Below are positions 10,686 through 20,440 of a stretch of DNA of 64,000 nucleotides, piece after piece. The notes under the pieces are model-generated. The model was not told the DNA's origin. It made no database searches and saw only the letters and a program-made list of their open reading frames with translations. Position 1 is the stretch's first letter. The number at the start of each line of letters is the position of its first letter. This DNA comes from Epiperipatus broadwayi (lineage: Eukaryota > Onychophora > Udeonychophora > Euonychophora > Peripatidae), in contig JAQFVV010000021.1 in assembly GCA_028023455.1 (NCBI GenBank), positions 5,420,853 through 5,484,852 on the forward strand. Reading direction: 5' to 3'. Both the position numbers and the translations under genes were made by a program.

Positions 10686-11069
10686 TATATAATTAGTTTA
10701 ATGTATTTCGTTCTCTGTCTCGTTATTGATCTAATTCAATCCTATTCTAATTATTATTTATAGCCTATATATGTGAAAACTATGCATTAAGTTAAATTAG
10801 ATTAGTGATCTATTTTAGTCGATTAAGAACCTCTCTTTTAATTATCAGAGTCTTATTGCTTCTCCGTGACCTATGTCGGCCGTGTGGAAAGAGGTATATA
10901 ATTTGTAATTTCAAGGTGGTCATTCATAGAGTCTTGAGTCTTGGAGTCCTGGCTTATGAGTTGAAGTGTGGTCGGACTTGGGATGTCACAGTCCTAGTCT
11001 GGTCAGCTTTGGTCTCTTTTGCTTGGGTTCTGAATTCTGTTACACGAATGTACAAACTTGACTGTTACA

Positions 11070-12198
11070 TAGTATTTTTTTTTTCTCCGGCTTTGGATGC
11101 CCATCGTGTGGCTATTCGATATTCTCACACCCTGCAATACCCTGTATAGCATTTAATATGTACATATAGTGTTTTTTTTTACTTTCTATTTTAAATAATA
11201 AAGAATAATATATATGTAGTATTTTTTTCCGCATTTGGACACCCAAATCATGGGGCTTGTAACTCATTTCCACCCCTGAAGAGATTATGGACTATATATA
11301 TAATTCTTTTGGTCAAAATTAATGATTTCGAGTCAATTTTTTTTAAATAATGTATATATGTAAGATTTTTTTCCCACGTTTGGATGCCCAAGTGAGGCCT
11401 CGATAGAAACACCTACATACTCTGAGTTATGGACTTTTCTGTGTATATAGCAAAAAAATTTTATTAAATTTATTATCTTTCCTGTTCACTAGTGACTGAC
11501 GCCCGAGAATGATTGATCAAGTTATAAGTCATCCTCTTATAAATTTGTCATTAGGGAGCAGAAAAAAGAAATTTAGATTAAAAGAAAAGGGGGGTCTTGT
11601 TGTTTTATCAAAGTTTTTTTATGAATTGGAGTGATTTAGAATGAGTAAGAAATATATATATAAATAAGTCAAATTAACCAAAAGATAAAAGGTTTGAAAT
11701 TGGTGCAGACGGGTAAACGGAATTAAGTCATAAGCATGAACTATTTAAATACATATATATATAATAAAAAAACAGCTGGAAGAAGAGACTGGGGGTGAGT
11801 TAAGGTTTTATTAAGTCATTTTTAATATTAAAATATGTGTTGTACTTTAGATATATATAAAAAAAGATTTTTAAATTTTCGTATACTTTATTAAAGCTAC
11901 AAAAAAAAAAAAAAAAGGTTTCGTATATTTTATTAAATAAATAAAACAAAAAGTAGGGAGATGAAAAGTTTTTGTTAATTGATTATTATGTTGGACGGGC
12001 ATCAAAATGGTGTGGGCTTATAGAAATACTAGTGAGTTAGGCATAGAGTTGGGATGGAAGTGAACGAGTCGTTCTTGAAGGGGAAGAGCAGCAAACAGCC
12101 GTATTAAAAGTATAAAAGTTTTAAAAATCAAATATTTATTAGGTACAAAATAATAATAATTTTGAAAGGATTGTACAAGATAACAAAAAACTGTAGCT
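11070..12198 (+). other. Internal region 2 leader with repeated primer-site-like modules
   Basis: Three modules, each a T-run followed by TTTGG(A/G)(T/C)(A/G)CCCA, occur at 11092-11112, 11234-11262 and 11379-11400. The middle one, with ATCATGGGGCTTGTAA, best matches the primer site of internal 1. Downstream are the conserved GTGACTGACGCCCGAG segment near 11490, the G6-ending purine tract (11581-11594) and the GTGAGT donor-like site at 11795. No gene is seen. Poly-A runs fill 11890-11920. Confidence 0.5.
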
Positions 12199-13323
12199 AT
12201 GCCAGAGAATTTAGTTACAAAAATATCGGAACAGACACCGATGGAGATTAAGCAGGAAGGCTGGGATTTTAACTGGTTGCTGAGACAGCTTAGACAGGAT
12301 ACGGAGGAATGGAATAAAAAACGGGATCAGAAAATGGAGGAATGGAATAAAAAAATGGATCAGAAAATGGAAGAATGGGATAAAAGATACAGACAGAAAA
12401 TGGAGGAAAGGGATCAGAAAATTGACCAAAGATTTGAGGCCCAAATCAAAGAAATTGGGCCATCAGTCAGCGGCCAGCATAAATATAAAGTTACGGGAGA
12501 ATTCAAGGAAACGTTACAGACAAGTCAAGTGGAAAATAATCAAGGTAGGGTTATAATTAAAGAAGTTAAGACCTTAGTAGAGAAGATAGAATGTCAAGAA
12601 AAGAATTTGATAGATAAGGTTTATAACGTTGGTGCAGAATTAGGCAGCAAATTTCAAGAATATGAAGAAACTCAAAAGGAAATCAGAAATGAAATCAAAG
12701 AAAATTTCATACAAAAAAATCAAATGGCTACCAAAGAAGAAAACATTATCACAGCATCTATTCCAGAATTGAGAGATGTAGCAGAAATGAAAGAAGAGAG
12801 AGAAAATGAAAGTAAGGAAAGCAACTTTGCTAGTGATTACCAAGATAAAAGACTTAATAGACATGAGATAGTGCAAGTTATTGGCCAGACTGAAGATGAT
12901 ACTGAAAATGATTTTAGAGAGGGGGAAGCCAAAATCGGTCAGCAAAGTACCAAAATCAAAGGAAACGACTTTTTAAGTGAACATAAGTGCCAGCTTAATT
13001 ATGAAAATAGCACGTTGTCCTGGTATGAAGAACAAATTGGGTTGGAAAAGAATGAATCCCAAGAGATGCAAAGTCAAAGCAAGGAATGTGAAAAAGCACT
13101 TACTAAAGAAAATACCACTGAAAAGGAAAATAATGTAAAATGTACACAAGCAATAATAAACATGAGTAATATTAATAATATAAAGCATCTAGACACCCCA
13201 TGCCAAGAAACTTCTATAGAAAATACTAGTAAGTTATCTGTAGCAGAACAGGAGCCCACATTTGAAGAAAAGGATCTCGAGCTGCATAATGAGATACCGT
13301 ATGAAGGCAGCGAATTCACATGA
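12199..13323 (+). CDS. Gag-like coiled-coil protein of internal 2 (C-terminus interrupted)
   Basis: A 374-residue frame opens with ATG in the context AGCTATG and is uninterrupted where internal 1 is broken. Near residues 36-75 there are about four tandem copies of an 11-residue unit of the form EEWNKKxDQKM, encoded by 33-nt repeats. Internal 1 has only one such unit. The centre shares KFQEYEE, EIRNEI and EMKE with internal 1, and the rest is Glu/Lys/Asn-rich coiled coil. The TGA at 13321 is followed in the same frame by sequence still resembling the internal 1 tail (a second stop TAG lies at 13408, then RCCFK and QILFK to about 13500). The full protein was probably about 430 residues. No zinc knuckle, protease or RT motif is present. 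It is named gag-like from position only. Confidence 0.65.
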   Translation: MPENLVTKISEQTPMEIKQEGWDFNWLLRQLRQDTEEWNKKRDQKMEEWNKKMDQKMEEWDKRYRQKMEERDQKIDQRFEAQIKEIGPSVSGQHKYKVTGEFKETLQTSQVENNQGRVIIKEVKTLVEKIECQEKNLIDKVYNVGAELGSKFQEYEETQKEIRNEIKENFIQKNQMATKEENIITASIPELRDVAEMKEERENESKESNFASDYQDKRLNRHEIVQVIGQTEDDTENDFREGEAKIGQQSTKIKGNDFLSEHKCQLNYENSTLSWYEEQIGLEKNESQEMQSQSKECEKALTKENTTEKENNVKCTQAIINMSNINNIKHLDTPCQETSIENTSKLSVAEQEPTFEEKDLELHNEIPYEGSEFT

Positions 13324-13500
13324 AGATTGGCAATGCACCCTAAGCGATTTCCTTTGAGGTTGAAAGACAAAAATGAAAGCTATGAATGGATAATTGATGA
13401 AGGTGAATAGACAACTGATGATGATGATGATGATCTGTTGAGATGTTGTTTCAAACCGGCATGGAGTTACTCCTTAAACAACCCCCAGATCCTATTCAAA
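13324..13500 (+). pseudogene. Decayed C-terminal extension of the internal 2 gag-like gene
   Basis: It is in frame with the upstream gene but separated from it by TGA 13321-13323 and holds TAG 13408-13410. It keeps AMHPKR (internal 1: EMHPAR), an Asp run from a GAT repeat, RCCFK and a QILFK end. Its similarity to the intact tail of internal 1 shows that the stops are lesions. Confidence 0.6.
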
Positions 13501-13962
13501 TTGTTAGTTTTTTGTGTGAGTGATTTGATTTTTTATACACCCTTTATATATATACACTTTATATTTTATCTATACACTTTATATATTATACAATTTATAT
13601 TTTATCCATATATTTTATCATATATAACCATTATATATTATACACTTTATATTTTATATATTAAAAAAAAAAAAACTAATCCTACAAATTTTTTTTTTGA
13701 CCAAGATGTATACTCGTTTGGGTATATATCTGCTTAAGTTTAAAATATTAACTAATAACCGATGATTTCATTATGTGTGTTGATAATTTTTAGAAGCACT
13801 AAATGTATTATATAGTGTAATCTAGTATGATGTATTATCATAAGTGTAGTGTAGGATTAGGCCATGAGTTTATACTTAAAAAGAAGCCATGATTTAGCTC
13901 TGTGTTTATATAAGTAAAGTCATTTTTTTTATTTGTTTTTTTTTTTACTAAGTTTACTGATA
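13501..13962 (+). other. 3' non-coding part of internal 2
   Basis: TATATAC-type low-complexity repeats fill 13540-13665. They give the open frame running 13438-13737, which is not a gene in itself. A T-run at 13935-13946 and a 16-base spacer precede LTR C, as before LTR B. Confidence 0.6.
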
Positions 13963-13996
13963 TGAAACGGAAACCTTCCAATCTCTTTCCGTTTCA
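13963..13996 (+). repeat. LTR-terminal hairpin (copy C, perfect)
   Basis: TGAAACGGAAA and TTTCCGTTTCA pair over 11 bp around a 12-base loop. This is the reference for the covariation seen in copy B. Confidence 0.8.
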
Positions 13997-14860
13997 CCAT
14001 CAACCTAATGACCTACTCGTCTGAACTAGTTTCGAACCTATCTTAAATGTAAAAATGTTAAATGTAAAAATGTTATATATAAGTCGAGCGGGAAAACTTT
14101 GCTATAATGGCCGCTTGAATTGCATCATCCATTTACATACGAAAACACGCTATAATTAGACAGGTTTGATAAAATTATAGCGGAGAAATGCTCATAAATT
14201 ATTATAAAATGTTTTATTAATTTTCAGTCAATTCTTAATTATATTCGCTATTATATTCGTATGTGGATGGATAAGTTAAACATTGGAATGATATATATAT
14301 ATTTAAGTTTAAATAAAAAGATATAATGTAAAACATTTTCTTTAAAATATATTTAACGGTTTTCTGATTTAATGTTTTACATATATAATTGAAACTAAAG
14401 TATTTTCTTTAAATTTGTTTTTTTTTATAAACAAATAATATTGTAAAAACAAATATGTTAAAAGTTATTTATTTCAGTAAAATAAAAATCATCCGTTTGT
14501 AATTAAAAATGAGAATTTTGTGTAAACAAGAAATCAATTAGTGACTGCACCCCGGGTAAAAAGTAAAATCTAGTTTACTGATTGATTTTTGTTTGCAACA
14601 AAAGACTTTATCATTAAATCAGAATACCGTTCCTTCTGCTAAGCTTTAACATTCTTTAACACCTAGAAAGGAATTTAATTAGTGAAATCTGAATCGAATT
14701 ATATGATTTATATATTTTAATAATTTTAAGTAAATTAAATGTAACACCTCGGAGACGTTATCTGTTGTAGAAATTGGATTATATTATTTTGTTTAATTAA
14801 AAGTCAATTGGTCCCGAGGCAAACGAAATTCCAAAAAGGTGTTAAAGTTTAGTCGAAATG

Positions 14861-14868
14861 TATAAATA
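14861..14868 (+). promoter_or_regulatory. TATA box of LTR C
   Basis: TATAAATAGGGCTT is identical to LTR A. It could drive transcription into the 3' flank. Confidence 0.55.
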
Positions 14869-16720
14869 GGGCTTATTTTAAGCAGGAAGATATACTCCAT
14901 CTTGCTTTTGAAGAGCTATTACTATCCAAGTTATAAATTGTTTAATTTTACCATGTCCGGCTAAAGTCAGGCAAAATTTTGCTGCCGTTCCCGTGATGGA
15001 ACGCCGAGTTCAATCCATCAAATGCCGAAGCAACAACCAACAAGCTTACACCAAATAAAAGATGTCATAAGCCGCTAAAAGGGACTTGCCGTCGTTCCAA
15101 CACCATTTTAAATCGTCTCGCAACTGAATAAGAACATGCCATAAGCCGCCAAAGAACTCACCTTTGTTCCAGCTCGAATCTATCCAGTCCAGCTATAGAA
15201 CTGTTATAATATTATTTAAATTCGCAGAGCTCTGTGTGAATTTCAAAAACAATCATTATTTCTTCAAAAACAGGTTAGCTAACCATATTATTGTAACTTC
15301 TTTCTAAATTGTTTTCCAAATAATATTTAAATTCTATAAAATGAAATACTTTTGCAAATTTCTTTATTAATTCAATATTGTAAACTCTTTCTAAATAGTA
15401 TTTGAAATCTATAAATGAAATGCTTTTGCTAAATTTCTTTGTTAATTAATATTTTGCTATATAAATTAATCACTGCAGTATATTTACCTTTCTTTTGCTT
15501 ATTTTTAATTATTATTAATTATGCCTATGTTTCGAAATGGCGTGCATTTAATTATAGAATATGTTTTTAAAGATATAAATTTAAAATCTCCGTATTATTA
15601 TTTATATAGCGTCATTTCATGCACTGTTTCAAGACGCAAATTATAAATAACGACCCTTTTTGCTCATTATTTTTTGTTATTTAGTAAATTAATTAATATA
15701 AATATAAAATGTGGCTTTTCAACCTTTAATTATTATGTTACTAAAGATTAAACTAGCCTGGAGTGTAATCATAAGTATATTTTTTTAGTAAAGTATTCGT
15801 AAGTCCCTTATTAAATATACTTTTCCCCCCTGTTTAAAAGTTTAGTAGTTATAGATAACTAAAGAGATTGAACGGGATAAAGTAAAGTTTGTATAGATAT
15901 ATATTCTCGTCAGTAGCATATCGTATTTTTCATACTACAGAAGAGTTGGCTCTTTTGATCAAGCTGATGAACTGGTGTTCATTTAATATATGATATTTAA
16001 TTTATAATATCCTTCGGCTTGGTGGATGTGAAACTTATTAATATTTTCTCGTTGTGCTGTTTTATATATATAAGATGGAGCCATGGTAAGTCCAGCCCAT
16101 CTTCCTCTTTTATGGGTAGTGCAGTAGCAAAGTCTGAGCTACGGGCCAGATTAGCACGTAAGTCCCCCACCTCTTCTGAACCAAATAAAGGTTCCCTTTT
16201 TTAGCAGCATGACACCGGTTATTGGGTAAACCGTTGTTTGTCACAAAAACCCTAAAACTATTTTCCATCTGCAGAGCAACCTTATTATATTTTACTTGTG
16301 CCTAGCATATTAGTAAAATCGTTATAGCCAACTCTTTCCTCCCTAATATGCAATCTTCAGCATTGAACCGAAGCATACTTGAAAACTCGTTTGATCTAAA
16401 GCTATCTGGGATGCTTTAAAAGCCCATAGTTAATATATAAATTTATTATAATTAGATGTATTATTAAGCTTCACTCCAGACTTGGTTTGATTTCACGAAC
16501 AATAGCCACTCAAATTGATGATGAAAGGGCTTAACTGGTAAAAGTTAATGTAGTGATTAGTTGTATAGTAGGATATTTGTTTCCATTAAATAATATTGGC
16601 CACAATTATATAATAGCCAACATATCAATTATTGTTTAAATGGCCTAGAGTAATGTCACTTAATAAATAAAATGCCTGCGTGCTAAATAATGTTATGCCA
16701 ACATACATATGAAATTTGTC

Positions 16721-16726
16721 AATAAA
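16721..16726 (+). terminator. Poly(A) signal of LTR C
   Basis: AATAAA in the same context as in LTRs A and B. It would end element transcripts. Confidence 0.55.
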
Positions 16727-17117
16727 TATATTTTATAATTCATTATCTATTAGTTTCTGTCTCATTATTAAATCAATCCAATTCACTAATTGCCCATAGC
16801 TATTTCATTAGTAAAGCCCCTATTAAATTAATATATTAGATTTTATCTTTGGAATGTCTCTAGTATTTAAGTTGTTTATATATATATGTTTAAGTCCATG
16901 AGTCTTATTGTTTTCTCCGATTTGCTAGTGGGCCAGATTAAGAATTAATTCTGGTGTGCTATCATTATGTTGTCCATTAGGTGTTTGATCTGGGGCTTGG
17001 AGAGTGGGTTCGAATCCAGGCGGGTGCCTGACCAAAATCTCAGGCTCGACTGGGTTTGAAGTACATTTTGTGAGTTCCAGCTCGTGTTAGATGGATAAGC
17101 ATTTTTTGACCGGCACA

Positions 17118-17121
17118 ATAT
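17118..17121. repeat. Target-site duplication, right copy (ATAT)
   Basis: It pairs with 2209-2212. Removing the LTR element and one copy restores a continuous P1 repeat of the form ...CACTACAATATATATTGGAG..., as in other P1 copies. Confidence 0.6.
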
Positions 17122-17225
17122 ATATTGGAGATCATTTACTTTTTTCACATGTATATTGTCATATCGGTTGTATAAGATGGAATGGATGACTGAAGGGAAC
17201 TTGAAAGTCTGTGTTCAAATCCGCT
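17122..17225. mobile_element. Fold-back MITE P1, right end displaced by the LTR insertion
   Basis: TTGGAGATCATT...TATAAGATGGA...GAAAGTCTG...GTTCAAATC is the outer part of the right arm. It is the reverse complement of 1515-1630 and is like 24826-24900. The open frame 17156-17407 starts in it and is not a gene. Confidence 0.75.
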
Positions 17226-18420
17226 CTAACTTACATAGTATGGTAAAAATACTTGTAAATACTGGTTTTGTGTACTTTTTAACACCAGAGAAAATTAGCA
17301 TGATTAACGCCCTTTATTTCATATTAATATATTGTACTGTATTTTTATTTATGTATTTTTCCCAACATTATATCTTTTGTCAAATTCTCTTTATATTTGT
17401 CTTTTAAAAAATTTAGCCTAATTTTGGTCAATAGTTAAATTTGGGGATATTGCCAAAGTATGTATCATAATTTTAACTAAAATTGTGATCTTTTAATGGT
17501 ATAATCAAAAAATTATTTCTATTTAATTTTTCCTATATTAATTTTGACTAGCAAATCGTTCAGTATGGTATCTATGAAATGTTTCAGTTCTGGGTATACT
17601 GTAGTTTTAAGTTTGGACAATCATGTATGAAATTATTTTTCTTTTTAAAAAAATAGAGATCATTTAAATAATTCTTGCATGGATTTTATCACAATGTCCT
17701 TTATATAAAGATTTATAAACTGATAAAAGTTTCTTTTCTATTTGTTTAAAGTGTATTGACTATATTTATTTCATTGCATATCTTGACTTATTTGTCCTTT
17801 TTATAAATTCTATGAAATCATCATAATTTTTAACCACTATTCCACTAAAGGATCGAAGTTCTTCTCCAACTTTAATCCAGTTTCTTTGATCCATAGTTTT
17901 TTGATATTAATCCAGCAAACTTTCTTATCTCATCCATTTGCCTCACAATAACTCTTTTCTACATCTTTTACATTCTCAGTTGTCCATATATTATCATCTC
18001 ATCTATTGATATGACAAACCCAACACCATTTTGACATCATAATTCCATCAGTGAAGTTAGTGACACATGTTTGTTTTCTTATCTAGATCCTTCCTTATTA
18101 CTGACAACATATATTTCTATATTTTTTTATATGTCTGAAGTCTCTATTGCTTTTCTATAAAGTGTTGAAATCTCGCTTGATATATAAGCTTTGCTGAAAC
18201 ATTTTTGTTAAAAACCTTTCTTTTTTAAACTTGTAGGTATATATATATATTTTAATATTATTTTTACAAAAAAAAATACTATATCTAAATTTAATGTTAT
18301 GATTAATTTCAACTGTTATCTTTTTGTTTGTATTAATAATTTGACCGAGGCATTAGTCGTTATTAATTTATTCTAATTCATTACAATAAATTTTTAATTT
18401 GTCCATTTTTTTTACACATA
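17226..18420. other. AT-rich, no supported gene
   Basis: No repeat end or intact coding frame is seen. On the - strand, 17800-18060 has slightly higher complexity with fragments that read like decayed protein in more than one frame. See rejected items. Confidence 0.5.
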
Positions 18421-18496
18421 TGTCATAGCATTGGCTGGGAAGCGAACCCGCTAACCCTGAACAACTGTTCTGACCTCTCAACCCCCAACGTTTGAC
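18421..18496 (-). mobile_element. tRNA-derived SINE, copy 1
   Basis: On the - strand it reads GTCAAACGTTGGGGG...GGTTCGCTTCCCAGCC...ATGCTATGACA. A pol III B box and paired ends match the other copies, and T-runs at its + strand left side correspond to the poly-A tail. The middle is shortened, so it is an old copy. Confidence 0.75.
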
Positions 18497-18990
18497 TAAT
18501 TTCTCCATTTTTGAAAAGCCATTGACCATTACTTTAATCTCTTTTTTACTGTCTTGCTTTTATCTGATAGCTCTTATAATATTTCTCAATGCTGTGAAAT
18601 ATTTGTCCCATAGGTCAAGTCCAGCCCTTAAAAGCACTCAAGCTAGCCCCAGACATTTTCACAAAATGTATATAAAATGAACTTGTTCAAACATACACAT
18701 AGTGCAGTGCAAATATACTTGCCAATATTGAATTAAGAGTTAAATAAAATAAAATATTTATTTTCTCCAACTATATTTTTTCTCTCTCCAACCTTTATAA
18801 TAATTGGTGCAATATTCCAACAAATTATTTATACTGTGTGATTTGTCTTGCTATGGATTTAATCTACAATGCTGAGAGCTTTTTGTTTGTTTTGTAGTGA
18901 TTTTCACAGATGAATATAAAACTATCAAAAATAAAACACAAATTTTAGTTCCTTATTATTATTTTGCATTTAATTTTTTTTTTTTACTAG

Positions 18991-19077
18991 GAGGATGACA
19001 CAGAGCAAGATAAGAAAAATTTCACACAGAAAATCATGCATTTGGAAAGAGATGGGCCAGTGCATATTTATTTATAG
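18991..19077 (+). CDS. Candidate terminal exon, function unknown
   Basis: A strong acceptor (T-rich tract then TACTAG at 18985-18990) is followed by an open phase-0 frame. It begins EDDTEQDKKNFTQK and ends at TAG 19075-19077, 28 residues in all, with AATAAA about 50 bases on (19128). The arrangement fits a last coding exon with a short 3' UTR. The sequence is hydrophilic and matches no family I know. A 92-codon stretch without ATG that is open in another frame follows (19116-19391), so a decayed transposon gene is an alternative. Its short length means chance is possible. Confidence 0.25.
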   Translation, partial: EDDTEQDKKNFTQKIMHLERDGPVHIYL

Positions 19078-19391
19078 AAAGAAATAGTCAATCAATTGGC
19101 CTGATATGTTTGTGAAATATTTTACTTAATAAAGAACACTATATTAAGAGAGATTATTTATCAAAACATTCTGGCTACAACAAAAATATTGGGGAAGAAA
19201 TAAATATTAAAATAGAGAATTTGAAAACGTGGTACATCAAGAAGCTGATATGTTTTATCAACAAGTCAGAAAATTCTGTAAGATTAAGTTACTTTTTGAA
19301 CAAAGCAGAAAATTCTAAAGCATTTTCTGAAAGGGTGTTTATAAAAAAACTGAATCTTACCTACTGTAGAATGAACCTGTCCAGAGAATAA

Positions 19392-20440
19392 AAAGAAATA
19401 CGATAATGTATCATGCAGATAGACTCGAGATGAATGGTGGAAAATTATCATTAAATGTGGACTAGTCATTAGTAATGATGATGTTACTTTATTTTTAATT
19501 CACAAAAGTTATAACTTGTTTGAAACTAGTTTGGTGGTTAACCTGTAATCCATTTCTGATTTTTGTCATTTTAGGTATTACAATGACACTGTAATTGCTA
19601 ACATTGTTTAAGTCAGTCTATAATTTTATATTTTGGCATGCAATGGGTTGCAGCTTCCCTTTTCCTACTGCTACAATTTTAACATACTAATTTTTTTAAA
19701 AAAAAACCTGAAGATGTTAGCATGATATGTACTTTTTTGCACAATTGATAGTACCCTGTTATTATGATAAAGCTATGAGAAAGGTAGCTAATTTCTGATT
19801 GGCTGGGTGTTTTAAATTGATTTAGCCTGAGGCAAAATTATTGGAGTTTTATAGATTTGTAAAGAAAAAAAGAAATTAGATTATAAATTAATGATTATGA
19901 TGCAATCTTTTTGTGAAAGATTTATTTTTAAACCAAAATCTACATCACTATTAGGAAATTGTCTTTGAAAATACTATTTTTAAAAAGACAACTCATAGAA
20001 AGTTTGTTGTGGCAACCAGAAGGATTTTTTATTTGGTAAATCAACATAGCTTTTATCAAAATGGTAAACAGAATATTCTTTAAAATTTTAATAACAGTAA
20101 ATAATTTATTAACTTTTAGACTTTTTTTTACTTTGACAATAATTAATCCATTTTTTAATACATAAAATTCAAATATCTAATATTTCCTTCTAACTTTTTG
20201 AATAAGTAAATAACATCCAATGGCTATGCGCTCAGTTGTTATAGATATAAATTTCATTTAGATATTTATTTTCATATTAAAAAAATGAATATTTAAAGTT
20301 TATATCACTTGAAAGCTTACATTTGTACATTAAAATATTAAATTTACTTATATAATTGGTAGAAAAAAGATTTAATTGTAAACATAAAATATCAAACACG
20401 GAGTAGTATTTTAACAAAAATTTTACTAGGTTCTATTCAA
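19392..20440. other. AT-rich, no gene seen
   Basis: Only A/T-rich sequence with a T8A9 dyad near 19690. No tRNA-like unit or repeat terminus was found. Confidence 0.5.

Larger units (their letters stand above)
8023..11069 (+). repeat. LTR B (internal, diverged LTR)
   Basis: This 3,047-bp block begins TGAAACG and ends TGTTACA. It is followed by TAGTATTTT, matching the TAAGGTTTT after LTR A. It is collinear with A and C over the terminal hairpin, TATA box, conserved R block and AATAAA, but is heavily diverged in between. That places its split from A/C well before the A/C duplication. It interrupts what would be one internal region. An open frame at 10805-11149 has no ATG (it starts ATT-like in the repeat) and is not conserved in A or C. 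Confidence 0.75.
2213..17117 (+). mobile_element. Composite (dimeric) gag-only LTR retroelement
   Basis: The element starts TGAAACG and ends CGGCACA, so it has TG...CA termini, flanked by a short ATAT duplication in a P1 MITE. Its order is LTR A (2213-5306), internal 1 (5307-8022), LTR B (8023-11069), internal 2 (11070-13962), LTR C (13963-17117). A and C look about 95% identical over the parts compared by eye, and B is much more diverged. Both internal regions carry a homologous charged coiled-coil gene where gag is expected. No protease, RT, RNase H, integrase or envelope is seen, so mobilisation would need enzymes from elsewhere. TATA, poly-A signals, ORFs and a Lys-tRNA-like primer site all agree on + orientation. 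The tandem order could come from LTR-LTR recombination between two related elements, or from copying of a read-through transcript. The superfamily (Ty3-like or other) cannot be decided without pol. Confidence 0.75.
13963..17117 (+). repeat. LTR C (3' LTR)
   Basis: This 3,155-bp block is near-identical to LTR A. It opens with a perfect 11-bp terminal hairpin (13963-13996), carries a 15-bp tandem duplication (AAATGTAAAAATGTT) near 14045-14075 absent from A, TATAAATA at 14861 and AATAAA at 16721, and ends CGGCACA at 17117. Open frames 16019-16204 (+) and 16945-17148 (-) mirror those in LTR A with changes and are not genes. The few-percent difference from A implies the insertion is not very recent. 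Confidence 0.8.

Noticed and set aside
2213-17117. Retroviral pol or env inside the composite element
   Set aside because: I looked in the open frames and longer stretches for YxDD, D-T/S-G and HHCC/DDE spacing and saw none. Internal regions of about 2.7-2.9 kb are largely filled by the gag-like genes.
17800-18060. Possible LINE C-terminal relic on the - strand (RQMDEIRKFAG-like words)
   Set aside because: It vaguely recalls the RWxDDIRKxAG tail of some LINE proteins, but stops and frame changes occur every few residues. Too weak to annotate without a translated search.
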